DNA from: JBJHCA01 sp050485785
GTDB lineage: Bacteria; Bacteroidota; Bacteroidia; Chitinophagales; Saprospiraceae
Assembly (NCBI GenBank): GCA_050485785.1
Contig: JBJHCA010000044.1
Span: 1-27,815 of the forward strand
DNA length: 27,815 bases
Direction of reading: 5' to 3'
In this document: positions 16,874-24,196 of the stretch, one piece after another
Layout: each line of letters begins with the position of its first letter
Position numbering within the stretch: the first letter of the stretch is position 1
The notes under the pieces: model-generated
Database searches by the model: none
What the model saw: the letters and a program-made list of their open reading frames with translations, nothing else
What the model was told of the DNA's origin: nothing
Translations under genes and position numbers: made by a program

Positions 16874-17695
16874 ATGAAGCAACTTTTCAATCCTGCAAGT
16901 TTGGTTACAATTTCAGCTGAATCTCAAAGTGCAACTGTCTTCGGAATTTTATTCAATATGCCAGAACAGCAGGGCAGGAGTAGAGGTACAACGTATTTAT
17001 CGCGGAAACGTAATGATTGGGCTTCTTTGTTTTTGATATCTTTTTGTGGGCTTTCTATGCTGTTTTTGCTTTTGTCCGGATGTGCGGGAGATAACATTCA
17101 AAGGGAAAATGCCGACAATTATACACTTGAAAATGCCGAATCTGCATTCACTGAAGAGCCTCAGCATAACCTTTCCCACGAAGAGTTTCAGGCATTAATC
17201 GATGAACAAGCTACCCCCGGTAAGAAAAAAGAGTTGCTGGCCACCATTGCCGAAAAGGAAGCTCAGGTTTTACAAGCTACCGGCATTACTCCTCAAAATG
17301 AACAAACGGCCCGGAACCTGGTGAACAGATATCATGAGTTCGCCACGCTGTTTCCTGCACATGAAAATGCACCTGAATATCTGTTTCGCGCAGCAGACGT
17401 ACTCAGAGGACTGGAAAGCCACATTCGTGCTGTCCATACGCTTCAACGTCTTGAAAAAGAACATCCCGATCACAGGCATGTACCCAAGGCTGTCTTTCTT
17501 CAGGGCTTCATTTATGATGCTTTCCTCAATCAGCCGGACATGGCCCGCCGGCATCTGGAAACTTTTATCGAACGTTATCCTGGTCACGAACTCGAAGCCA
17601 GTGCAAGAAATATGCTCGAAAGCCTTGATGCCAGCCCGGAAGACCTGATACGCCGCTTCAGGAATGAAAATCCGGAGCGAGATCGCGAATTATAG
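16874..17695 (+). CDS. TPR-like lipoprotein (BamD-like repeats)
   Basis: Putative outer-membrane or periplasmic lipoprotein. A hydrophobic stretch ends in a lipobox, LLLSGC, whose cysteine is encoded at 17081-17083. The mature part is acidic at first and then shows helical repeats: QTARNLVNRYHEFATLFP, PEYLFRAADVLRGLE, RAVHTLQRLEKEHPDH and DMARRHLETFIERYPGHE. This is the tetratricopeptide pattern found in BamD/YfiO-like and Tol-associated proteins. It may serve as an assembly scaffold; the exact role is unknown. The start is uncertain: ATG 16874 fits the promoter but puts ~69 residues before the cysteine, whereas ATG 16958 gives 41, nearer a normal signal peptide. Its 3' end overlaps the phosphatase gene on the other strand by 38 bp. 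Confidence 0.8.
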   Translation: MKQLFNPASLVTISAESQSATVFGILFNMPEQQGRSRGTTYLSRKRNDWASLFLISFCGLSMLFLLLSGCAGDNIQRENADNYTLENAESAFTEEPQHNLSHEEFQALIDEQATPGKKKELLATIAEKEAQVLQATGITPQNEQTARNLVNRYHEFATLFPAHENAPEYLFRAADVLRGLESHIRAVHTLQRLEKEHPDHRHVPKAVFLQGFIYDAFLNQPDMARRHLETFIERYPGHELEASARNMLESLDASPEDLIRRFRNENPERDREL

Positions 17696-18137
17696 CCTCA
17701 CAAGCCTCATCAAGCATATCGTAAACCTGATCAAATCCGTCGTCGTTCCAGTATGGATCCGGCACATTGATATTTCTTCCCGGTACAGCGAAATTCATCA
17801 CCAACCCGATCTTGTGGTGATGCTCGGGACGGGCAAGACTTTTTACATCCTGGTAATTTTGGCTGTCCATCACCAGTACATGATCAAACCGCTCCAGATC
17901 AGCTTCAGTAATTTGCCTGCCTCTTATCGAGCGAATGTCTATGCCCCGGCTTGCAGCGGCAGCTATGGACCGGCTGTCCGGCTTCGAACCCACATGCCAT
18001 GAACCGGTACCTGCCGAATCTATGGTCCAGGGAAGCCGGTGTATTGCTGCTTTAGCCTTCAGTATCCCTTCGGCCAGAGGGGAGCGGCATATGTTGCCCA
18101 GGCACACAAACAATATACTTCGCGGTCGACTCTGCAT
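17658..18137 (-). CDS. Low-molecular-weight protein tyrosine phosphatase
   Basis: Cytoplasmic phosphatase of the LMW-PTP family (159 residues, normal length) that hydrolyses phosphotyrosine or related phosphoesters through a cysteinyl-phosphate intermediate. The P-loop is C12-LGNIC-R18-S19 near the N-terminus, and the general acid is the aspartate of the DPYW motif in VPDPYW. The DSAGTGSWHVG segment is also typical. In many bacteria these enzymes act with tyrosine kinases on polysaccharide production, but no kinase or capsule genes are nearby. An exact -7 element lies ~20 bp upstream of the ATG. The coding end overlaps the lipoprotein gene tail to tail. Confidence 0.95.
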   Translation of the reverse strand: MQSRPRSILFVCLGNICRSPLAEGILKAKAAIHRLPWTIDSAGTGSWHVGSKPDSRSIAAAASRGIDIRSIRGRQITEADLERFDHVLVMDSQNYQDVKSLARPEHHHKIGLVMNFAVPGRNINVPDPYWNDDGFDQVYDMLDEACEAIIRDLAPDFHS

Positions 18138-18156
18138 ACTTGAAGAATTTAGTGGC

Positions 18157-18164
18157 CAAATATA
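18157..18164 (-). promoter_or_regulatory. -7 element (TATATTTG, minus strand) of the phosphatase gene
   Basis: Exact match to TAnnTTTG reading on the minus strand, ~20 bp before the ATG at 18137. No clear -33 TTG. Confidence 0.6.
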
Positions 18165-18216
18165 AACATAAGTCCCATCTTGATGCGGATGTATGATGTG
18201 CCGGTAACTGTATTAT

Positions 18217-18232
18217 CCAAACTTCAGTTTGG
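18217..18232. repeat. Perfect 16-bp inverted repeat between divergent genes
   Basis: CCAAACT-TC-AGTTTGG, with outer ATTAT/ATAAT arms offset by three bases. It lies in the 219-nt divergent gap, ~60 bp upstream of the phosphatase -7 element and ~100 bp upstream of the methyltransferase -7 element. No T-run follows, so an operator is more likely than a terminator. Confidence 0.5.
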
Positions 18233-18334
18233 TAAATAATTGGAGTTGATTGGCTTTAAACTTACTGCCCGCTGAGATTCTTTGCTTGAATGACGGTATG
18301 ATCACTTTATGCAGGGTCATTGAATGAAAACTTC

Positions 18335-18342
18335 TACCTTTG
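18335..18342 (+). promoter_or_regulatory. -7 element (TACCTTTG) of the methyltransferase gene
   Basis: Exact TAnnTTTG match. It predicts a leader of ~8 nt to the ATG at 18357 or ~32 nt to the in-frame ATG at 18381. Confidence 0.6.
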
Positions 18343-18356
18343 CAGCGTTTTAGAAA

Positions 18357-19157
18357 ATGACGAGTACAGACCACCATATCATGAACGAAGAGAAAAGCGG
18401 CGGATACAGGCCGGAACCCTACTGGAGTGAAGTTGCTCAGCGTATCCGGTCAAGAGGTAAAGACAATGTTATTGCCGGTGATGATGAACCCTATTACCGG
18501 TACAAGCGAAAAAAATTCCTAGACCTTTTACATAGTGTTGACTTTAGCGGAAAGCACGTACTCGAAATCGGTTGCGGACCCGGTGGCAATCTCCTCGAGG
18601 TTCTCCAACACAATCCCGCTTCGTTAACCGCAGTAGATATTTCGTCTGAAATGGCAGCTCTCGCTGCAGAAAGACTGGGTAACCGGGCACGCATAGTTAA
18701 AATTGACGGCAGCCATCTCCCGTTTGATGACGGCTCATTTGATATTGTCTTTACAGCCACAGTGCTTCAGCATAATACCGATGAACCCATGCTAAAACAG
18801 TTAATGTCGGAAATATGCAGGGTCAGCCGCCATTCTGTTTACCTGTTTGAACGGATTGATAAAACCGTCACCGGTGATGAACTGTGCCACGGACGTCCGG
18901 TTGATTTTTACGCCGAAATTTGTAGCCGGCACGGTTTCGAACTCATCAGTAAACGTTTCATCAATATCAGAGCCAGCTACTATGTATCAGGAGCTATTAG
19001 GAAAGGGTTGAATCCGCCCTCACGGCAGGAAGGTGAACCCATCAGCCGCCTTTCATGGGTAATGCAACAAATCACACTACCCCTTACCGGTCTTCTTGAC
19101 AAAGCATTTCCTTCCCAAAAAGACGTGGCCAGGCTGGAGTTCAGACGACGCAGTTAA
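18357..19157 (+). CDS. Class I SAM-dependent methyltransferase
   Basis: 266 residues with a Methyltransf_11-type Rossmann domain. Motif I is E70-IGCGPGG (70-77), the adenosine-binding acid is in LTAVDISSEM, motif III/post-I is KIDGSHLPFDDGSFDIV, and a LQHN segment follows as in UbiE-like enzymes. The substrate cannot be told from sequence. The N-terminus is basic and charged without a signal, so the enzyme is cytoplasmic; the C-terminal third holds a weakly hydrophobic helix (WVMQQITLPLTGLLDKAF) that could touch the membrane. An in-frame ATG at 18381 is an alternative start that leaves a more usual leader. The gene is monocistronic: it has its own promoter and a strong terminator that begins inside its last codons. 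Confidence 0.9.
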   Translation: MTSTDHHIMNEEKSGGYRPEPYWSEVAQRIRSRGKDNVIAGDDEPYYRYKRKKFLDLLHSVDFSGKHVLEIGCGPGGNLLEVLQHNPASLTAVDISSEMAALAAERLGNRARIVKIDGSHLPFDDGSFDIVFTATVLQHNTDEPMLKQLMSEICRVSRHSVYLFERIDKTVTGDELCHGRPVDFYAEICSRHGFELISKRFINIRASYYVSGAIRKGLNPPSRQEGEPISRLSWVMQQITLPLTGLLDKAFPSQKDVARLEFRRRS

Positions 19158-19203
19158 AACTGTATATCGGGAAATGTTCCAAACCCCGATATCGTCGTTT
19201 TTT
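19145..19203 (+). terminator. Intrinsic terminator with a branched stem overlapping the methyltransferase stop
   Basis: Main stem: ATATCGGG (19164-19171) pairs with CCCGATAT (19185-19192). An outer stem, ACGACG (19145-19150) with CGTCGT (19193-19198), closes over a small side hairpin, CAGTT-AA-AACTG (19151-19162), which contains the TAA stop. A run of six T residues follows (19198-19203). Confidence 0.75.
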
Positions 19204-19255
19204 ACCTTCCCATTCCGTTTATCTCGGCAAGTCGTCTTATCTTGGGCATTCACCA

Positions 19256-19957
19256 ATGGAAAGAATGATGTTGAACGCGTTATTCATCCGGAGCAGCCTG
19301 ATCATTTCCCTGGTCACCTCAGTAATTGTTGCAGTCAACGCCCAGTTCGATGTTGTGCATGAACAGCGAAACATGAGCATGGGCATGCAGCCTGCATATA
19401 TTGTTTCAATCCAGGGTGCTGATGACGGTAAAGTACAGAACAACTGGACCAGAACCTTGCGACGAGACCTTAAAGCCAGAGTTCGCAGTTCCCGCGATGA
19501 AATAGCTGCCACCCGGGTAGTTTTTGTGGCTTTGGGTCTGGGTGATATCGAAATCTACAGCAGAGTCAGCAAACTACAGTCAGGGGTGCAGATCATAGTC
19601 TGGTTCCGGTCCTCCGGTACATTTGTTTCGGAAGCAACTGACCTCACTGCACACAATGAAATTATCCGCTTTATGCAGCGATTTGCTCACGATCAGGTTA
19701 TTGAACAGCATCAGGATGCAGTAAGTGAACAGGAACGCAAAATGGCCGATCAGGAACGCAACCTCACGCGACTTCAACGCGAAAAACAACGCCTGGAAGG
19801 AAATATAACCCGTTGGGAACAACAAATAACAGAAGCCCGGCAAAGAATTTACCAAAATGAAAAAGAACAGGAAGAACTCAACCGCCAGATTAAATCGCAG
19901 GCTGAACACCTGGATGATTTGCGCCGGCAGTTAGAAGAGGTTAAGAGAAAGTATTAA
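19256..19957 (+). CDS. Exported protein with compact N-terminal domain and C-terminal coiled coil; unknown
   Basis: 233 residues, family not recognised. A signal peptide is evident (SSLIISLVTSVIVAVNAQ), so the protein is probably periplasmic. Residues ~30-140 form a beta-rich domain with AYIVSIQGADD, RVVFVALGL and GVQIIVWFRSSG strands. Residues ~150-233 are an uninterrupted charged helix with regular hydrophobic spacing (LQREKQRLEGNI, LRRQLEEVKRKY), a strong coiled-coil candidate. Possible starts at the first, fourth or fifth codon (MERMM) all keep the signal. The upstream -7-like TATCTTGG at 19238-19245 has one mismatch. It follows a terminator, so it is its own unit, and it converges with the CBS gene 39 nt downstream. 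Confidence 0.75.
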   Translation: MERMMLNALFIRSSLIISLVTSVIVAVNAQFDVVHEQRNMSMGMQPAYIVSIQGADDGKVQNNWTRTLRRDLKARVRSSRDEIAATRVVFVALGLGDIEIYSRVSKLQSGVQIIVWFRSSGTFVSEATDLTAHNEIIRFMQRFAHDQVIEQHQDAVSEQERKMADQERNLTRLQREKQRLEGNITRWEQQITEARQRIYQNEKEQEELNRQIKSQAEHLDDLRRQLEEVKRKY

Positions 19958-19996
19958 TAAACAATTCTCTTCGCCCTCCATACTCAATTCAAAGGC

Positions 19997-20413
19997 TTAA
20001 TCCTGGGCCAGCATATACTTGATGATGTCGGTTGTGGTTACAATTCCAGCCAGCTTGCCATCTTCCACCACCGGTAAACTGTGAAAATGCTCACTGGCAA
20101 ATATCTCGGCAACCTCCCTGATGCTGGCATTGGCCTGTACTACCTTGGGCCTGGCCGACATAACCTGGGGTATGGTCAGCATTTCAAGGATGGCTTCGTC
20201 AGTTTCCCGCTCGTTGGTAAATATATTGCTGAACGTAAGACGATTGATGTCGTTACTGCTCAGCATACCTACCACGGTGTTGTTTTTTACCACGGGCAAA
20301 TGCCTGATGTGATGCCGCTTGATGATCTTTATGGCATTCATTAAAGTATCCTCTTCTCTGATCGAGTGAACGTTTCCGGTCATGATCTCCTTGATGGGCC
20401 TGTTCATTTTCAT
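19997..20413 (-). CDS. Two-CBS-domain protein
   Basis: About 138 residues, consisting almost entirely of a CBS pair (Bateman module). CBS1 is IMTGNVHSIREEDTL through LPVVKNNTVVGMLSSNDI; CBS2 is VMSARPKVVQANASI through SLPVVEDGKLAGIVTTTDIIKYML. Such stand-alone modules bind adenine nucleotides or other ligands and regulate partner proteins; the partner here is unknown. The frame is open to a TTG at 20443, but ATG at 20413 or 20407 (MNRPIKEIMTG) is the sensible start. It is divergent from the START-like gene, and the shared 190-bp region holds two Crp/Fnr-like palindromes, so both genes may answer to the same regulator. Confidence 0.92.
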   Translation of the reverse strand: MKMNRPIKEIMTGNVHSIREEDTLMNAIKIIKRHHIRHLPVVKNNTVVGMLSSNDINRLTFSNIFTNERETDEAILEMLTIPQVMSARPKVVQANASIREVAEIFASEHFHSLPVVEDGKLAGIVTTTDIIKYMLAQD

Positions 20414-20492
20414 GGCTTTTGTATTGTGTTGCGTGTTGTACAATTACTCATGCAATTTACTGGTTTCTTTTTGTTTTTAAGCCATGACCCTC

Positions 20493-20534
20493 CCTGATTA
20501 TGGTCACATCACTTCCTGATAGTGATCACATCGC
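20493..20534. promoter_or_regulatory. Tandem Crp/Fnr-like operator (two 20-bp near-repeats)
   Basis: Two 20-base copies (20493-20512 and 20515-20534) differ at four positions. Each holds a TGA-N6-TCA palindrome, at 20495-20506 and 20517-20528, with centres 22 bp apart (two helical turns). The second, TGATAGTGATCA, has the TGAT-N4-ATCA core typical of Fnr-type sites. They lie about 55 and 77 bp upstream of the predicted START-like gene transcript start. Confidence 0.6.
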
Positions 20535-20565
20535 TATTTTCCGATAAGTTGTTGAATAAATTACT

Positions 20566-20573
20566 TATGTTTG
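20566..20573 (+). promoter_or_regulatory. -7 element (TATGTTTG) of the START-like gene
   Basis: Exact TAnnTTTG match. It overlaps a TTG at 20571 that would otherwise be the longest start, so translation should begin at ATG 20604. Confidence 0.65.
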
Positions 20574-20603
20574 TGCTTGCCGAATCTCTCAACTTTATCC
20601 GGT

Positions 20604-21068
20604 ATGTCACCAGTTATTTTACAATCAACTCAGCTTGCCCTACCTCCGCATCTGGCTTTCAGCCTCTTTTCCGATGCACACCACCTCGAACGCTGGCTGG
20701 CCCGGAAAGCACGGGTAGAAGCTGTTCAGGGTGGACCCTTTGAGTTGTTCTGGAGACCTGACGACCCTGAAAATGACAGTACTATTGGATGCCGCGTTCT
20801 GGCTGTCAACGCACCGCATTTTATCAATTTTGAGTGGAAAGGGCCGCAGCGCTTCAGCCATTTTATGAACGATGTCCAACCACTCACCAATGTCATGATC
20901 ACTTTTCACCCAGTAGGCTCACATACGCTTGTCACCCTCATTCACACGGGCTGGCGCGAGTACGGTGAATGGCATCTGGCCGTCAGTTATTTTACGGCAG
21001 CCTGGGCCAGTGCCTTTGAAACACTGGAATCCTATTCCCTGGACCTGGTTGCCGGTGCCAACAGGTAG
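20604..21068 (+). CDS. SRPBCC/START-like (AHSA1-type) domain protein
   Basis: 154 residues forming one START/AHSA1-like ligand-binding fold. Typical features are an opening beta strand, the helix LAFSLFSDAHHLERWLARKA, the strand GGPFELFWRP, the FINFEWKGP strand pair, VMITFHPVGSHTLVTLIHTGW and a long C-terminal helix from the YFTAAWASAFETLESY segment. These proteins bind hydrophobic ligands or act as stress or chaperone cofactors; the ligand cannot be assigned. The ATG at 20604 was chosen because the longer frame starts within the -7 element. A four-base-pair stem followed by eight T residues (21062-21083) just after the stop may be a weak terminator. It sits downstream of the tandem Crp/Fnr-like sites. 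Confidence 0.88.
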   Translation: MSPVILQSTQLALPPHLAFSLFSDAHHLERWLARKARVEAVQGGPFELFWRPDDPENDSTIGCRVLAVNAPHFINFEWKGPQRFSHFMNDVQPLTNVMITFHPVGSHTLVTLIHTGWREYGEWHLAVSYFTAAWASAFETLESYSLDLVAGANR

Positions 21069-21206
21069 GCCCTGCTTTTTTTTAATAACTTTTTTTGGGC
21101 TGCGCATACCTGCCCTTGTTTTGCCTTTGGCGCAGCTATTAATTTTATCAACCCCTTTCACAGCGGATGCCGTTACGGGCAAAGACCGCAAAAAAAAACG
21201 GTTACT

Positions 21207-21257
21207 CGTCATACAATTGACAGATAAAGCGTCATATATTTGACGTTAATTTAGTCA
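21207..21257. promoter_or_regulatory. 23-bp-phased array of GTCA/TGAC half-sites over the dnaE promoter
   Basis: GTCA occurs at 21208, 21231 and 21254 and TGAC at 21218 and 21241, every like pair exactly 23 bp apart. This makes two GTCA-N6-TGAC palindromes and two TTGAC-N9-GTCA palindromes in an alternating ladder. The first 15 bases of the two full 23-bp units (from 21207 and 21230) match at 13 positions. The array covers the -7 element and ends 2 bp before the ATG, the position expected for a repressor. Confidence 0.7.
21235..21242 (+). promoter_or_regulatory. -7 element (TATATTTG) of the dnaE-type gene
   Basis: Exact TAnnTTTG match inside the half-site array. The equivalent position one repeat unit upstream, TACAATTG at 21212-21219, is a one-mismatch copy. 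The predicted leader is ~12 nt. Confidence 0.6.
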
Positions 21258-21259
21258 AC

Positions 21260-24190
21260 ATGTATCTCAATGCCCACAGCTGGTTTTCATGGCGCTACGG
21301 AACGCTTCCGCCGGAAGAGCTGGCGGCCGCCGCCGCCGGGGCAGGAGTGGGTTGCCTGGCGCTTACCGATATCAATAATACCTCAGGCGCCTTTCCCTTT
21401 TGGCAGGCCTGTCGGGCACAGGGCATAAAGCCTGTGTTTGGTATTGAGTTTCGCCGCGACCACCGGCTGCTTTACATTGGTCTGGCACGCAACCGGGAAG
21501 GCATGTATGCCCTGTGCAGATTGCTGTCAGAACACTCGCTCAGCGGAACACCGCTCCCTGATGTTGCCCCGCCCATGCCGGATACTTTCATTATCTACCC
21601 GCAGCTTCCCAGGGTCTCAGGTGAACTGCTTCCCAATGAATTTGTGGGCATTCGTGCCGCAGGGCTTCCCCGGCTGTTTCGCTCACCCCTTATGAAATAC
21701 CGGCATGCCTTGCTCGCACTTCACTCGGTCAGTTTTGCCGACGCCGACGGGTATCGTCTGCACAAACTGCTTCGTTGCATACATCACAACTGCATACTCG
21801 GCAAACTGCCCGCCGGTGCCTGTGCATCCGCCTCCGACTTTCCGCAGTCACCTGCATGGCTGAGCGAGCAGTTCAAAGCCTATCCCGATCTTCTGCAGCG
21901 CACCGCCGGCGTGCTTGAACAGTGCAGTATGGATATGGAAACGGGCATTGGCGTTAACCGGCAGCGCTTTACCGAAAACGAACATGATGATGTAATGCTT
22001 CTGCGCAAACTGGCCGAAAGCGGATGCCGGCGCAGATACGGCGACAAAAACCGCCGGGCATGGGAACGAATGAACAAAGAGCTCGGGGTCATCGTCAAGC
22101 TGGGATTTACCTCCTATTTTCTCATTACCTGGGACATAGTCCGCTATGGCCGTTCAGCAGGATACTATCACGTGGGGCGGGGCAGCGGCGCTAACTCCAT
22201 AGTGGCTTTTTGTCTGGGCATTACCGATGTCGACCCGCTCGAGCTCGACCTCTACTTTGAACGCTTCATCAATCCGCACCGAAGCTCACCTCCCGACTTC
22301 GACATCGATTTCTCCTGGGATGAACGGGACGACGTAACGGACTATGTGTTCAAGCGCTATGGCGCCGGGCACACTGCGCTGCTGGCCACCTACAGCACAT
22401 TCAAGGGCAAATCCATCATCCGTGAACTGGGTAAGGTGCTGGGCCTGCCCAAGGCAGATATCGATACGCTGGTGTCGCGGCCCAACGAAGCCACCTTGCA
22501 TCATCCCTTTGCCCGGCATATTTTCCGGTATGGTGAACGCATGGCATCCATGCCCAACCACCTGTCCATTCACGCCGGAGGTATTCTGGTCAGCAGCCGG
22601 CCCCTGTACTACCATACAGCTTTGCAAATGATGCCCAAAGGCTTCCCCGTAGTGCAGTTCGATATGTACACCGCCGAGGATATTGGATTTCACAAGTTTG
22701 ACGTGCTCAGCCAGCGCGGGCTGGGCCACATCAAAGACGCAGTGGATCTGGTGCGCAACAACAGGGGAGAGGAGGTGAATATCCACGACATACAACGCAT
22801 CAAACACGACCCCGCCGTTATGGCAGAGCTGCGGAGTGGCCACTGCACGGGCTGCTTCTACATTGAGTCGCCGGCCATGCGGGGACTGTTGCAAAAACTG
22901 AAATGCGACAACTACGTCCACTTGGTGGCCGCCAGCTCCATCATTCGCCCCGGTGTGGCCAAATCAGGTATGATGCGCGCTTACATCGAGCGATTCCACC
23001 AGCCCGCCAAAATCGAATACCTGCACAAGGTTTTTGAAAAACACCTGGGCGAAACCTTTGGCATCATGGTGTATCAGGAGGATGTGATGAAAGTGGTCCA
23101 TCATTTTGCAGGCCTGGACCTGGACGAATCAGACGTGCTGCGTCGCATTATGACCGGTAAGCGAAAAACCAGCGATACCTTTCTCAGACTTCGCGACAAG
23201 TTTTTCCGAAACTGTACAGCATACGGCTATCCCGACACCTTGAGCAGGGAAGTATGGCGGCAGATCGAAAGCTTCAGCGGCTATTCCTTCTGCAAAGCCC
23301 ACTCCGCCAGCTTTGCCGTGGAGTCATTCCAGAGTCTCTACCTCCGGGCTCATTACCCGCTCGAATTCATGGTGGGAGTCATCAATAACTTCGGCGGGTT
23401 TTACCGTACGGAACTGTATGTACACGAGGCCCGTATGCTGGGCGGACAAATAGAACCACCCTGCGTAAACCACAGCCAATACCTCACCGGCATCTCGGGG
23501 CGGGTCATTCATCTGGGTTTCGTACACCTCAATGGCCTGGAACGCAATGTGGCCTTAGGGATCATCGATGAAAGAGAGCAGGGTGGACCCTTTCTCAGCT
23601 TTGCTGACTTCCTGCGACGCGTGAACATACCCCGCTCCCAACTCCGCATCCTCATTCGTATCGGAGCCTTCCGGTTTACGGGGCTTAGCAAATACCAGCT
23701 CATGTGGGAGAGAAACCGCCTGCAGCAGACCGCACAGGCACAACCCGCCGGTATGTTTGGCGAACCGGATGCGGAGTACAGGTTGCCGGCCATAGCTCCG
23801 GTGCCATTTGAGCAAGCATTTGACGAAATAGAGCTGCTCGGCTTTCCGCTTTGTTCGCCTTTTGATCTGCTTAAAACGACATTCAGGGGCGAGATTATGG
23901 CCGGAGACCTGGCTTTGTGCGAAGGAAGAACTGTAAGAATGGTCGGTTATTATGTTTGCCGCAAAAACGTGACTACGATCAACCGAAAGCTGATGAACTT
24001 CGGAACCTGGCTCGATGCACAGGGGCGTTTTTTCGATACGGTGCATTTCCCGCAGGCGCTGGCGGCCTGGCCCTTCAGCGGCCCCGGATGCTACCTCATC
24101 ATGGGTAAGGTAGTCAGCGATTTCGGTGTCCCGTCGGTGGAAGTTTCTAAAATGGCCCGCCTGCCGTATATCAGCGATTCGCGATACTGA
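21260..24190 (+). CDS. Short DnaE-type DNA polymerase III alpha subunit (accessory, possibly error-prone)
   Basis: 976 residues, shorter than the replicative DnaE (~1160). Order: PHP domain (1-~240), C-family polymerase palm/fingers (~260-720), helix-hairpin-helix region (~750-820) and OB-like domain (~890-970). The polymerase signatures are intact: GRGSGANS (~307-314), P345-DFDIDF with the paired catalytic aspartates, and the third acid, D481, in KFDVLSQRGL. In the PHP domain the usual His motifs read YLNAHS and ALTDI, so metal-binding histidines are lost and built-in proofreading is unlikely. The short form and opening match the second DnaE found in Bacteroidota, related to DnaE2/ImuC-like translesion enzymes. 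No ImuA, ImuB or LexA gene is adjacent. The promoter carries a phased operator array, consistent with inducible control. The coding region looks richer in G+C than its neighbours. Confidence 0.9.
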   Translation: MYLNAHSWFSWRYGTLPPEELAAAAAGAGVGCLALTDINNTSGAFPFWQACRAQGIKPVFGIEFRRDHRLLYIGLARNREGMYALCRLLSEHSLSGTPLPDVAPPMPDTFIIYPQLPRVSGELLPNEFVGIRAAGLPRLFRSPLMKYRHALLALHSVSFADADGYRLHKLLRCIHHNCILGKLPAGACASASDFPQSPAWLSEQFKAYPDLLQRTAGVLEQCSMDMETGIGVNRQRFTENEHDDVMLLRKLAESGCRRRYGDKNRRAWERMNKELGVIVKLGFTSYFLITWDIVRYGRSAGYYHVGRGSGANSIVAFCLGITDVDPLELDLYFERFINPHRSSPPDFDIDFSWDERDDVTDYVFKRYGAGHTALLATYSTFKGKSIIRELGKVLGLPKADIDTLVSRPNEATLHHPFARHIFRYGERMASMPNHLSIHAGGILVSSRPLYYHTALQMMPKGFPVVQFDMYTAEDIGFHKFDVLSQRGLGHIKDAVDLVRNNRGEEVNIHDIQRIKHDPAVMAELRSGHCTGCFYIESPAMRGLLQKLKCDNYVHLVAASSIIRPGVAKSGMMRAYIERFHQPAKIEYLHKVFEKHLGETFGIMVYQEDVMKVVHHFAGLDLDESDVLRRIMTGKRKTSDTFLRLRDKFFRNCTAYGYPDTLSREVWRQIESFSGYSFCKAHSASFAVESFQSLYLRAHYPLEFMVGVINNFGGFYRTELYVHEARMLGGQIEPPCVNHSQYLTGISGRVIHLGFVHLNGLERNVALGIIDEREQGGPFLSFADFLRRVNIPRSQLRILIRIGAFRFTGLSKYQLMWERNRLQQTAQAQPAGMFGEPDAEYRLPAIAPVPFEQAFDEIELLGFPLCSPFDLLKTTFRGEIMAGDLALCEGRTVRMVGYYVCRKNVTTINRKLMNFGTWLDAQGRFFDTVHFPQALAAWPFSGPGCYLIMGKVVSDFGVPSVEVSKMARLPYISDSRY

Positions 24191-24196
24191 CAAAAG

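Noticed and set aside
21099..21136. GCTGCGC/GCGCAGC inverted repeat as a terminator after the START-like gene
   Set aside because: The loop is 24 nt and no T-run follows. The nearby T-run at 21076-21083 is linked only to a weak 4-bp stem.
21163..21200. GCGG...CCGC hairpin next to a run of nine A residues as a minus-strand terminator
   Set aside because: On the minus strand the T-run comes before the hairpin, the wrong order, and no minus-strand gene ends there.
22286..22921. 211-residue minus-strand frame inside the dnaE-type gene
   Set aside because: Lies opposite the catalytic core of the polymerase; a frequent artefact of G+C-richer coding sequence.
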